64,000 nt of DNA from Oenanthe sinensis (Eukaryota; Streptophyta; Magnoliopsida; Apiales; Apiaceae): assembly GCA_028671895.1 (NCBI GenBank), contig CM053803.1:48606786-48670785 (forward strand), given 5' to 3'. The notes beneath the pieces are model-generated. The model did not search any database. It was not told where the DNA came from and was given only the letters and a program-made list of their open reading frames with translations. Below, in pieces: positions 36,040 to 46,640 of the stretch (position 1 is the stretch's first letter; every line of letters starts with the position of its first letter). Both the position numbers and the translations under genes were made by a program.

Positions 36040-36946
36040 ATACATATATATAAGAAGGTGCTCAAATGAGAACTCACTTTAAAATTAGAACTTAGATCTA
36101 ATCTCAGCCATTTAAATTTTAAATTCTTATTAAATCTTAACCATTCAATTAAATCTATTTCTCTCTCTCTCTTCATTACCTACCCACTTCCAGATCTATA
36201 TACATACATACATACATACATACACAATAATCCTATCTTTATTTAGTTCATCATCTCCTGTGAGATATTATTGATTTTTGATGACACAACCTCAATCTGA
36301 CCATCTCTCCAACGACGACTATGATTCAGATCCGGTCAACACTCAACTCCACCACCATGGCGATGCGTTTTCACCACTATCACTCTATGAACGGTGACAT
36401 TTTAATTACTGCAGAAATGTTTGTATAATAAGCAACATTTTAGATATGTTACATCACAATTAAACCACATGGACACACTCAAATTAGAGGGAAAATAGAT
36501 ATTTGGATTCAAAAAATTTGGTGATTCAAATTAAAAATTTAGTGATTCGTGTTTAAATTTTGATAATTTGTCTTTCAGTTTAGTGATTTGTTCATTTCTA
36601 ATGGTGGAATATCTAAAAATATAGTTAGCGGTGGCAATGGTATGTTTACTTGAAATATTGGTGGGGCACCATGTAGTGTTGGATAATTGGTCAAACAGTA
36701 ATGGTAGATTTAATAATAGTGATGAAGTTGGTGGTAGTAAAATAATGATGATGATGAACTTATGAAAGTGATAATAACAATATGGTAGCGCAATGGTGGT
36801 GATGATGGTGAATCAAGAGTGTGTATGTATGTATAGATATAATATATATATATGTTTAAGGTTTGGTGATTCGAATTTAAATTTGGTGATTCTGTTTTAA
36901 GTTCTTAGTTCTCATTATAAGATGGTTCTCATTGGAGTAACCCCCT
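36040..36946. mobile_element. Probable nested element with TGAGAAC inverted ends
   Basis: The left side AAGGTGCTCAAATGAGAACT and right side, inverted, GGTTACTCCAATGAGAACC have the same layout, followed on both sides by a second AGAACTTAG/GAACTAAGAAC motif. Both ends abut TA-rich microsatellite DNA, so a target duplication cannot be read. The interior has (CT)n near 36158-36170, (TACA)n near 36195-36222 and several GGTGATTCG-type repeats, but no ORF. Confidence 0.4.
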
Positions 36947-37275
36947 ATATATATATACATACATATATATATATATATATATGCGGGTATAATCTCACGT
37001 GTATGTCTAAGCAGCAGAAATAACCGTTTGAATGACACATAAGCATATTTCGTCTATTCAATTTTAAAAATTTAACGGAGTGTAACAAATTGTGAAATCG
37101 GTGTTTTAAAAGAGACTTAAAAATTTCACAGTGTTCCGCTTGATACAATGGAGTGGAATAAGTGACATACTTGATAACTAACCCAAATATTAAGTCAATG
37201 GATTTAGTAATCATGATTTGGCATTTATATGTTTATTAGAGTGTGATTTTGGTGGAGCATGATTTTAAATTTTTT

Positions 37276-38042
37276 TATAACATCCATAATTATTTAGTTA
37301 TTTAATAATAATATTAATTAGAATAAAGTTTAAATTAGATTAAGATTAGAATTAGTATTAATAATTAAATTAGAAAAAGAATAGTAATTATAAAGCCTAT
37401 ATATATAAGGTTTAGTTCTTAAAAACACACGATCGTCATATTATATTTTTAATCCTAATTAAAATTAGAGAAGCCGCATAGAGAGAGGAAGTGAGACGGG
37501 CGAAAAGCTTCAAAGAAGAAAAGTGTAGCAACAAACAAATTACGGGTAAGTCTTTCTTTTATGATGTGTGTGGTGGAATAATGAATAGCCTATACTTTGA
37601 TTTCACCATTGATTACTATATACATAAATATTAAAAGTGGTGTCAACAACATGTACTAGTATGCGTAGATATAACATGTGACATTTTTTAATAATGTATT
37701 AGGTTATTAATTATTATGCATAAATCGGTGTGTTGTTCCACGTAGTCAATACGTCAATGACTATAATTCAAATGCTTTTGTAGGCTTGCCATGTCATGGT
37801 ACCAATTTGCTTTAATCAGTAAACATGGTACATATGTACAGTTAATTCATATAAGTTATTTAGAGTATTCTCATCCCACTCCTCATTCCTTCCCATATCC
37901 CCATATTTTAATAAAATTATGAATTTGAGTTAAAATTTCAATTCACATTCGGTTCCCCATTTTGAGGAATATTTTAGGGACATGAAATTGAGTCCCCAAA
38001 CATGGGGACTTACTATTCATCCCCCATCCCATATCATATACA

Positions 38043-38100
<58 letters not shown>

Positions 38101-39497
38101 GAAAGAGAAATGATAAAATATTAAATAGTAGTTAAAGTTGTAAAGAGAAGTGAAAGAAAGAAATAATATAAAATAAGATAGGGATAGGGATGAGGAATGG
38201 AATGTAGGAAATTTTTGAAACATAATTATAATTTAAGGACAATTTTAAAAACTTATTATTTTTAGTATGATTTTAGGGATAGGGAAAGGGACCCCAATAT
38301 GAATGCCCTTAGTTCATTAAACGGTTAATGACGATTGTTAGCATATAATATTAGGGTCTGAAAACATGTAGTTAACCATACTGTTATAAGTAATATATAT
38401 TAATTATAAATTATATTTTTGTAATTAGATCGGTAGCCGGGTAATTTAACGGGTCAGTTGTGAATATCGTTAGTGTTTGTGATTGCTATATTCGAGGTAC
38501 AGATTTCATCCCTTTTTTTATTCAATTCTATTCTTTTTAAGATTAATTATATTCGATTCGTTCCATTAGTAAATCTGTTCCTTCCGTTGTTATTCATTTT
38601 AACCGTTTTAATTTTCCAAAAGTTATTTTAAAATCTGTTACGAAATATTTAAATATTTGTTTCTGCGATTTTCAAAAATTATGTATGTTAAATATCTGCA
38701 AAGAATATTTGAAATATCTATTTCATGTAGTTTTTAAATTGTGAAAATTATTTTATTTGAACCCTTAGAGTGATATAGGGTATACCGAGTTAACTAGTTG
38801 TAGGGGTACTACAATCATGTCATTGCGACACAAGTGGCATGACACTTCCGTGGCAGTGTGATTGGTCATGGCGTATCCTTCTGTTAGGTCAGGAGGCGAG
38901 CTTTGACCATTGTGATATTTGTTTGAGGATATGTGGATGCACCTAAAGTTTGATTTGATTTGTGATTTGATATTTGACGGTGACGTTGTATATGCCATAC
39001 ACGTTATCCAGTTTGTTGCACGCATTAGATAACCTATGATGTGTGTATCTGTTATCTGTTTTGATATCAGTATGAAATATCCTAACCCCTCTTTGCTTCA
39101 GCCTTATTTTTAAAAATTAAAGTTTATTTATTATTGTCAAATTATATATCTTGTTTCTTATTTTATAAACTTTATTCCAATCCGTACTAGGCATTTGGCT
39201 CATGCTGTATTCTTCTTCTGGCAGGTACTTAAGGGGATCTCGGGCTGTGTGATTGAGAGCTACCTTTATTTAATTTATTAGGACATTTGAACTTCTCACA
39301 TTTCTTTTTAGACATTATTTATTATTAGAGGTTTTGGATTACTTCGCATTTATCACTTTGAACTGTTTTAGAGGTTTTAATATTATTTTGGAGACATGTT
39401 GGACTTATTTAATTATTATAAGGTGGTTTTAGTACTCTGTATATAAGTTTGTGGTTTGAAAGTAACCCCTCATCTCATTTTGGGAAAAGGTGTTACA
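37276..39497 (+). repeat. Second Gypsy LTR, same family as the intron-2 element
   Basis: About 2.2 kb. The left edge is inferred from TATAACATCC (a mutated TGTAACATCC) near 37276; the right edge is GTGTTACA at 39497, followed by a primer-binding site. It shares with the intron-2 LTR the GTGGCAGTGTGATTGGTCATG block and the CCGTACTAGGCATTTGGCTC block. A TATA-box-like CCTATATATATAAGG lies near 37397. It contains the (TA)n run at 38047-38097. Being followed by a primer-binding site, it is a 5' LTR. Confidence 0.7.
38047..38097. repeat. (TA)n microsatellite
   Basis: An uninterrupted TA run of about 50 bp inside the second Gypsy LTR. Confidence 0.95.
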
Positions 39498-39501
39498 GAG
39501 A

Positions 39502-39513
39502 TGGTATCAGAGC
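39502..39513 (+). promoter_or_regulatory. Primer-binding site of the second Gypsy element
   Basis: TGGTATCAGAGC, an exact complement to the initiator methionine tRNA 3' end, four bases after the LTR end. Confidence 0.9.
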
Positions 39514-40185
39514 TTAGGTTCTTTCTTGTAGAAAACCTATTTAGGTTTGACCTATGAGTTTGGGTAGCCGTTAGGATGGGTATTCAATTTTGAGATTTCA
39601 TTTTGTTTCATTCATTTTAATATTATTTCACTCTTGTAAAATTGTATAAACTATTTCAGCTAGTTCTTTCTACAAATTTCATTCGGATCTGTACTTGATA
39701 TTGTGAATATTTTTAGACATAGAGCTTTCACATTATTTGAAACTTTTTTAACTCATTTTATTGTTTCCTTCTCATCTGTTCAGAATCTTACAGTTTAGTC
39801 TTCGCAAATGAACCTTTTATGTGCCTTTGTGACAATTATCTAGAGTGTTTAGAATTTGTAGGATATACTTATCTAGGCAAAACTTGTTTTCGATAGTGAT
39901 GCATGACCTTGATATTAAATCTTTATAGATTTATTGATTTAACATTTTGGAGAAATTGATTGAGAATGAAAGTGAACGATCTATAAAGCTACAAGTATGT
40001 TACTAATTGTAGATCAAGATTTTTAAATGAATGGTCTATTTAGAATGATTTTTGTTTTACGGGTGAGATAACTTTTGGCTAAGGATCGTGTGGCTTTAAC
40101 ACTTCAACTAGGGATGCTATGAGCTACATATTAAGGATTATTGACTACCAATGAGTTAAATGTAAAGAGGTATTAGGTTCGCTAC
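39514..40185 (+). mobile_element. Leader and 5' internal remnant of the second Gypsy element
   Basis: TTAGGTTCTTTCTTGTAGAA and the following 600 bp align with the region just after the primer-binding site of the intron-2 element (26237-26880), including CTATTTAGG, GAGTTTGGGTAG and GGTTATCCG-like ends. The similarity stops near 40185, where a minus-strand Copia fragment begins, so the rest of this element is missing. Confidence 0.65.
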
Positions 40186-40310
40186 CATAGCAAGACGTGT
40201 AATCATTCATATCCATATAGTCCATGTCGCACGTAACTCCTTCATAGTGTTTCGCAACAATTCAATCTCGAATTTTCCTCCACTCATATCCATCACGCTC
40301 TTGATACCAC
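40186..40310 (-). pseudogene. Copia leader, primer-binding site and start of gag
   Basis: On the minus strand, AAGTGGTATCAAGAGCGTG (a primer-binding site one base from consensus) is followed by ATGAGTGGAGGAAAATTCGA, giving MSGGKFEIELLRN, the kind of start seen in Copia gag. A stop follows after about 27 codons, and the sequence is cut off at the junction with the Gypsy remnant. Confidence 0.55.
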
Positions 40311-40860
40311 TTGTTAGGGAGCAAAATCCGAGATAATCAAACAATGAAAAGCACACAAAACAAAATTATATGACACGGAAAACCTGTGTCTCAAATTGTA
40401 TTATTAATCCAAACAATAATCAATAATACAATCAATCTCACCAAGCGGTATTTCACTCACACCATACTTAAGCCAAACAATACTCAAGCATCCTTCACAC
40501 CTCACGGTGTTTCCAAACCTATGTACGTGGAACAACCATGTACCAAGTGACACCTAAACCTACATGTTTAAGCATACCTATAAAACATATAATGACTATG
40601 TATATATAGTCATCTTAAACTTAACCACCAAGACTAATCATACTTGGTTTCTAATTATCTAACTAAGTATAATCATACTTGATATCTAATTATCTACCCA
40701 AGACTAATTATACTTAGTATCTAATTACTTACCTTTGTGATCAAGACAAACCATCTATAATAATTGTCCAATTATAATTATTATCATCCATAATAATTAT
40801 CCAAATACAATTATTATACTACTCATATTTGTCTTCGATCACTTAATCCTGTACTACCAT
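40311..40860 (-). repeat. Copia LTR (copy 2)
   Basis: It begins on the plus strand as TGTTAGGGAGCAAAATCC, directly beside the primer-binding site, so in element sense this is the 3' end of the 5' LTR. It matches the interrupted copy at 6834-8165 in several blocks (ACACGGAAAAC, CAATAATACAATC, GGTGTTTCCAAAC, GACTATGTATATATAGTCAT, TTTGTGATCAAGA). The other edge, near 40860, is uncertain. Confidence 0.6.
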
Positions 40861-40989
40861 ATTGGGTTTAACCCAAAAGTATGGCCCTAAATACCTACAA
40901 ATTACGTATGAGTACTATGCGCATCCATTTAAAGCAAATACTCATGTCTTCATGTGATTGAGAAGCAAGGAATGCGAGGTATGAATTCT

Positions 40990-41195
40990 AAGTTTTTTTT
41001 TACTGTGAGAACCCGCAGCCGCTACCTTTTGGGAGTGCACTGGGTAAACTCACGGGCTCACGCAATAGCCTAAAAATCACGTGAACCAGGTAAACCGCAC
41101 AAGTGCGACAGGCTCTGGCCCAGAATGGCATAATCACAAATTCTCCTCCCGTGAAATTCGAACCTGTGACCAAGAGATTGTTTTATGCATTTAAA
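40990..41195 (-). mobile_element. SINE-like element
   Basis: On the minus strand, CTTGGTCACAGGTTCGAATT resembles the B box (GGTTCGAAT) of a tRNA-derived promoter. It is followed by about 170 bp of GC-richer body (GGGCCAGAGCCTGTCGCACT, GTAGCGGCTGCGGGTTCTCA) and a short A-rich tail. Layout and length fit an Au-like plant SINE, but no A box or target duplication was pinned down. Confidence 0.45.
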
Positions 41196-41199
41196 TAAC

Positions 41200-42559
41200 G
41201 TTCATCACAATGTTAGTTCTACACCCATACATAATGCATACGTAACTCCTTTTTCTTCCATGTTTACTGATTTAAATAGTAACCACGCATTTAGATCATG
41301 TGTATGGGGACCACACATTTAGATCATGCGTGTATGAACAGTATTTAAGGCCATTGTTAGCGCCTACAAGTATTTTGGTCCTTAAACTTTAAAAAAATGG
41401 TAATTAGGGCCTTCACCCGAATCTAGTCAATATATTAAAATTTAATATTTATATTTATGATTTAATCTTATCAGTAACATATTTAAATTTAATATATATA
41501 ATATATACATTATTTATAAAATTACTAACAATCATTAACATATTTAAATTCAATATATATATATATATTATTTATTGAACGACTAACAAAAATTTAGGGT
41601 TGAAATAACATTGACAACATATTAAAATTTAATATTTATGTTAACAGTTCTAAAAAAATACTAATAAAAGTAAAATATTTTATTATACACAACTACAGTA
41701 AAAATAAAAATAAAATTTATGCATAAATATATATATTTATTAAATAATAAATATATATTTAAGAATTTGTAAATATATATTCATATATAATAAGTGTAAA
41801 GAAATATTATTCAATTATTAGCAAATATTATGGTTCGATACTTACAAATATATTTATAGAATAATGTTACAGGTATAAAATATTTCTCAAATTTAAGTTT
41901 TAAATAACATGTCATTGGGTTACTATAGAATAATGTTTTAATTGATAGATTTTTGTGAATGTAAGAATTCATTGTTATTAATTAAATTAGAGCAATCAGA
42001 ACATAGTCCGGGATATATAAAAAACATTTTTAAAATAGATTTGAGACACTCATTATATCATATATATAATAAGAGTAAGAGATATATTATCCACGTACTA
42101 CCAAATTTCAAGTGATTGATTCCTTATAACACATTATATTATATAATTATCTATAAATTACATTAATAAAATACTAAGATAATTTTATTTTAATATAAAA
42201 TTTTAGGATCAATTCTTAATAATTACATAATATTATATATATAATGTATACCCTTATATCCAACAACTGTTTCTTTATCATACTAATTTAAAAAAATTAT
42301 TATCGATACAATTTGGTGAATCAGTAAAACTAAACTGATTTTTTTTAATTAGTCTACTGTGGATGACAGCTTAACAATACATGTATATATAAAAAATTAT
42401 ATAATAGGTTTTCTCCCATTGGCCATGAGCCCATAATCAATTATAAATAAATTATATTATAACACATATAATTATATCATATTATATTATATAATAAGAG
42501 TAAAAGAGATATTGTCTGAATATTATTAAAAATTTAGAAATCGATTCCTAATAACTACA
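41200..42559. other. AT-rich DNA with a degenerate repeat, no gene
   Basis: A phrase of the form ATATAATAAGAGTAAGAGATATT, followed about 35 bp on by AGTGATTGATTCCTTATAACA, appears near 41785, 42065 and 42487 in increasingly diverged form. No coding signal was found. Confidence 0.4.
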
Positions 42560-43371
42560 TGTTAAATAAGATAAGTGTTGCACAAGGGGAGTTGAATGTA
42601 ACTTGATTAATTATTTCAGTTTCTTGATAACAACGTACAAGAATTATAATTAACCAAGTGTATAATGCAAACAAAAGAAGCAGATAAATAAAGACAGTGA
42701 TTTGAAACTTTCAAAAATAATTTTATTATTTTTGATTAGCTACAGCTGACTGGAATTTAAATTTCTGCTTCAATAAAAACAATAACAATGAGTTTGCTAA
42801 TATTTCCATACTAGAGAGAAAATCTAGCTTAGTTCCATATGGAAAAAGACTTGTGAGATATGTGTATTTATACTGAAACACATATCCCACTTACATGCGC
42901 TCTTTTCCTTGGTCCTAGGACAAGGCTTGAAATAGAAATTGTGCTTTTCTTATTCAACATTGTATTCATTCCATTTATAGATAAAGCAGCTCTGAAATAT
43001 TCAGAAATCATTGACTCCTTAAGCATGCTTTATCTTTTTGTTTGTCTTCTCCCAAGTTACAGTAGTAGACTAGACATAGTAGATTGACATGTCAAAATCA
43101 TTCCTTGTGTTTTCCCTATCTACTTGTGTTTTCCCTATCTACTTTGCTACTAGGAACAGACTGTCAGCTTCACTAAAAGTATAATATCAACTTTTAGCTC
43201 CTCTGTGGTGACAGTATCTTCGGCTCCGCATACTTTGCTGTCAGGCTTTGATAGTCCACTAAAACATATTATCTCCAAAGTTGTTTTCAACTATCACCAC
43301 AAAGGTTGTTGTCAGTAAAATTTGTTGTCTTCAAATCTTCATTCCCCGCCAAGTTTATTGTCGAGGGAATA
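42560..43371 (-). repeat. Truncated SIRE-like LTR, same family as element C
   Basis: In reverse complement this matches the 3' two-thirds of the element C LTR: TTGACAATAAACTTGGCGG, GGAGAATGAAGATT and ATTCAAC-type blocks, ending CAACACTTATCTTATTTAACA (C ends CAACACTCATACTTTTTAACA). Homology is exact up to the join at 43371, where Copia A begins, so the missing part should lie beyond the right edge of the window. No primer-binding site lies outside the 42560 end, so it is a 3' or solo LTR. Confidence 0.7.
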
Positions 43372-43931
43372 TGTTAGAAATAATCAACTGATGCTGTCAG
43401 AGAATACATTACTCAGAGTTTACTGAAGATTAGAGTTTAAGTTGACGTCATCAAAGTTTAGAATATGTCGACAGAGTTTACTCAATCTGAGTATATTCAA
43501 TCAGAGATTATCAACCGATAGAGTTTATTATCAGAGTTTAGCAAAGATGGAAATAGACAAATCAGAGATTGATTAGGACAAAGATGGAAGCAGACAAATC
43601 AGATATTGATTAGGATAAAGATGGAAGTGTTTTAATGCAATCCTATTACCTTTCTGGAAGCCATCTTTATCATTATCTTTGTTGTATTTAGATTTGTAGC
43701 TGTGTACTATATAAACATAGAATTAGGTTTTACATTGAAATCGTACATGCAATTATCTTTCATAACCTAGCAGCTCTTAAGAACATTGATTTTCTTGAGA
43801 GGGTTTTGTATTAAGTTCATTAAAGGTAATACAAAGCAGTACCTTCTTTTAAATACTTGTATTCTTAATCGATTGTTTTGATATTATTATATTCAACCCC
43901 CCTTCTATAATAGTGTATTATCTGGGCAACA
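43372..43931 (+). repeat. 5' LTR of Copia A
   Basis: 560 bp, TGTTAGAAATAATC to GGGCAACA, preceded by GAATA (43367-43371, candidate duplication). It carries a 35-bp tandem repeat near 43560-43632 (GATTAGGACAAAGATGGAAG, then GATTAGGATAAAGATGGAAG) and the ATTCAACCCCCCTTCT motif near its 3' end. Confidence 0.75.
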
Positions 43932-43933
43932 AG

Positions 43934-43945
43934 TGGTATTAGAGA
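43934..43945 (+). promoter_or_regulatory. Primer-binding site of Copia A
   Basis: TGGTATTAGAGA, two differences from TGGTATCAGAGC, two bases after the LTR. Confidence 0.7.
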
Positions 43946-43979
43946 AGACAGTTAATTACAACTTAAAAATCTCAAAACA

Positions 43980-44939
43980 ATGTCTGGAAACAATTATGGA
44001 AGTATCAGAATCCCAATCTTGAAGAAGGCTGAATACCCTACATGGAGGGTAAAAATGATGATGTACTTGGAAGCCACTGATCCTGATTATTTAGACAGAA
44101 TCAATGAAGGTCAATATCTACCAACCAAGCTAGTGCCATCAACAATTGTAGAAGGAAGACATGTTTCTGAATACTACTCTCTGAAGGACAAGAAGGAGTG
44201 AACTAATGAAGAAAAGAAAGAGGTCTTGAAAGATGCAAAGGTAAGGAATATACTGCATAATAGTTTAGACTCTGTGATGTCAAATAGAGTGATTGTTTGC
44301 AAAACTACAAAAGAAATCTGGAATGCACTAGAGGTTCAATGTCAAGGAACCAAGGAAATCAAGAAGAATAGAAGATCTATTCTTATTCAAGAGTATGAAT
44401 ACTTTGTGGCTAAACAGAATGAGTCTCTCACTGATATCTATGACATATTTCTTACTCTATTAAATAACTTAGCTTTGGTTGATAAGGTGTATTATAATTA
44501 GGATTCAAACACTAAGTTTCTAAGGGTTCTTCCTGAAGAATGGGATTTACAAATATCCTTGATAAGAAACAGAGCAGATCTAGATGAGATGTCCCTAGAT
44601 GAAGTGTATGGATGGCTGAAAACTCATGACTTGGAGTTACAACAAAGAAACAATAGGAAAAGTAGCAAAGCAAAGTCTGTTGCCTTGAATGTTGAGACTA
44701 AGGTTGAAGAACCAAAAGAAAAAGTTTTAAAAGTCTCAACAAGAAAAGAAAAAGCTGTAATGGTTAAGGAAAACAGTGAATCAGAGTCTGATGCAAACTC
44801 TGATGACTCTACAGACTCTGACATGATGGAGATGGTTGCCATGATTGTTAAAGGCTTCAAGAAGATGAAGTTTAGGAAGTACAGAGAGCAAGGAAACTTC
44901 TAAAAGAAGCACATAGAGTCAGAGAATAAAGACAGATTC
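43980..44939 (+). pseudogene. Gag of Copia A, interrupted
   Basis: A single frame from ATG 43980 to the insertion of element B at 44940, broken only by a TGA at 44199-44201, a TAG at 44499-44501 and a TAA at 44901-44903. MSGNNYGSIRIPILKKAEYP and WRVKMMMYLEATDPDYLDRI open a UBN2-type Copia gag; VIVCKTTKEIWNALEVQCQG and SLTDIYDIFLTLLNNLALV are further blocks of that domain. An acidic, Ser/Asp-rich segment follows. The zinc knuckle and pol must lie on the far side of the insertion, outside the window. Confidence 0.8.
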
Positions 44940-46268
44940 TATTGGTCCCTGATATTGTAGAAGGGGGGTTGAATACAATATCTATAAATCGTCGCGATAT
45001 TTAGGATTTAAACTTATTATTTTAAATAACCACGAAATATAAATTTTAATGAAATACTGTTCAAGTAGAAGATATAAATTTAACTTGAAAAGTATTACAA
45101 AATTTATCTGAGGATTAGAGTTTATAACTGATAAAATAATCTAGAACGAATTCGACATGAAATGTTCGAGTTTAATCAATTATATTCAAACTTGCACAGA
45201 AATCTGTGAATATTACAATGCAGACAAATTTCTGAATTTGAACTGATTTTCTAACAACAGAAATGAGAAGTGATCTCCTCATATTTATAGAGGTTAGAAA
45301 AACTTAGCATTATTTTTCAGCATTACCTTTTAATCTGAGAAATAAGCCTAGAATTACCTTTGAAATAGCTGGGCATTACTTTTTTTTAAGCTCGGTATTA
45401 CCTTTTTGATAATACTCGGTATTACCTTTTCAAAAGTGTCTCGGTATTACCTTTTCTTAAAAATACTCGGTATTACCTTTTCAAAAGTGACTCGGTATTA
45501 CCTTTTTTAAAAATACTCGGTATTACCTTTTAAAATAGTCGGTATTACCTTTTAAAATAGCTCAGAATTACCTTTTAAATTAGCAAATTCGGTATTACCT
45601 TTTCAAAAGGTAATTTGAACTATATTAAAAGTAATATTAACTAAATCTTTTATAGTAAATTAATTCTACTTTATTTAATTAAATAATTTATAAATTAAAT
45701 TAAATTCATCTTGAATTAATTTAATTAAATTCCTTTTGATAGTAGAATTAAAATACTATCTGACTTGTATAACTCTGGAGTCAGCTTCACAGTCTTCTCG
45801 TCTCTTCTATGACTTCTATCTAGAAACCACTTGAGATAAAATGAAGAATAAATATTTTATTGTTGACACACAAATGTACTGTCTGTTCATTTGTGTCATA
45901 CTAATAAATATTCTCCATTCTTAACATTTAAAGTTGTGGCCTTCTGCTTTTCTGTCTTCCCTCTTCTGTTCTTTTTCTTCTAGAATCTTCATGTAGTAGC
46001 CACTTTAAAATCTTCTGTATCTTCTGAATTCTTTTGAATTACTACTTGATTATTATCAATTTATTTTAATGACGCTTGAACAAATAAATGAACTTCTTCT
46101 AGTGTTGAGTAGTAGCTTCAACTGAGTACTTCTGATACTAGGATTCCTCGTGACTAGTTGACTGTCTTTGTCTTGATTCCTGTTTGATATTTATTATTTA
46201 CTACCATTTCTTATCTGAGTTGAGTTGTCATCTAATTATTACAAATAGGCCTAGTCATATGCCTTTTA
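44940..46268 (-). repeat. 3' LTR of element B
   Basis: The left edge TATTGGTCCC corresponds to TGTTGGTCCC in the other LTR. The right edge is placed at the purine tract. It contains AGAAGGGGGGTTGAATA (shared with the other SIRE-like LTRs) and the TCGGTATTACC repeat block at 45320-45612. The exact right edge is uncertain by some bases. Confidence 0.75.
45320..45612 (-). repeat. TCGGTATTACCTTTT repeat cluster in LTR B
   Basis: About twelve direct copies at roughly 25-33-bp spacing. Eight contain the full TCGGTATTACCTTTT, and the others are variants such as GCATTACCTTTT and GAATTACCTTTT. Linkers are A/T-rich (AAAAATACT, CAAAAGTGA). In element sense the motif reads AAAAGGTAATACCGA. The same motif recurs upstream of the extra ORF (50410-50770). 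Confidence 0.9.
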
Positions 46269-46284
46269 ATCTCCCCCTATTTGT
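46269..46284 (-). promoter_or_regulatory. Polypurine tract of element B
   Basis: On the minus strand, CAAATAGGGGGAGATT immediately precedes the 3' LTR. Confidence 0.75.
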
Positions 46285-46640
46285 TGTTAAACATATAACA
46301 CACAAATTTCTAGAGGATAACTCAACTAACAACTAAGAAAGTAAATACGACATGTAAGTACTGTAAATAATAAACAAAAGTTCTGGTTTTATATTTAACA
46401 ATTTTCCAGATTCATACATAAAAGATAAGTACAAGATAGTTGTTCCTCTAGCACTGAACAAATATAACATTGTTTCTATCTTGACCTATCTAGGACTTCA
46501 ATCTTCAGTAGTATCAACTTCACCTTCTTCTAAATTAGAACTTATGTGAACAGGTGTCCTTAGTACCTCTTCGACCTCTGTCTAAGTGGATTCACCATAC
46601 TTCCTTCTATTAATAGCTCGTTATAATTCCCACTCCACTT

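Larger units (their letters stand above)
34214..37184 (+). mobile_element. MULE carrying PB1-like and GRF zinc-finger remnants
   Basis: A 2971-bp element. The left end GGGGTTAATTATCAAGTAGG continues with TCACTTATTTCACTCCAATG. The right end, inverted, is GGGTTAGTTATCAAGTATG followed by TCACTTATTCCACTCCATTG, so the TIRs are at least 50 bp and about 85 percent alike. Flanks AAAGATTAA (34205-34213) and AAATATTAA (37185-37193) differ at one position of nine. Inside are a plus-strand PB1-like ORF remnant, a minus-strand GRF zinc-finger remnant and a probable nested element (36040-36946). The MULE catalytic domain is absent, so the element is non-autonomous. Confidence 0.8.

Noticed and set aside
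38017..38223. 68-codon ORF with a Tyr-Ile repeat.
   Set aside because: It is the translation of the (TA)n run.
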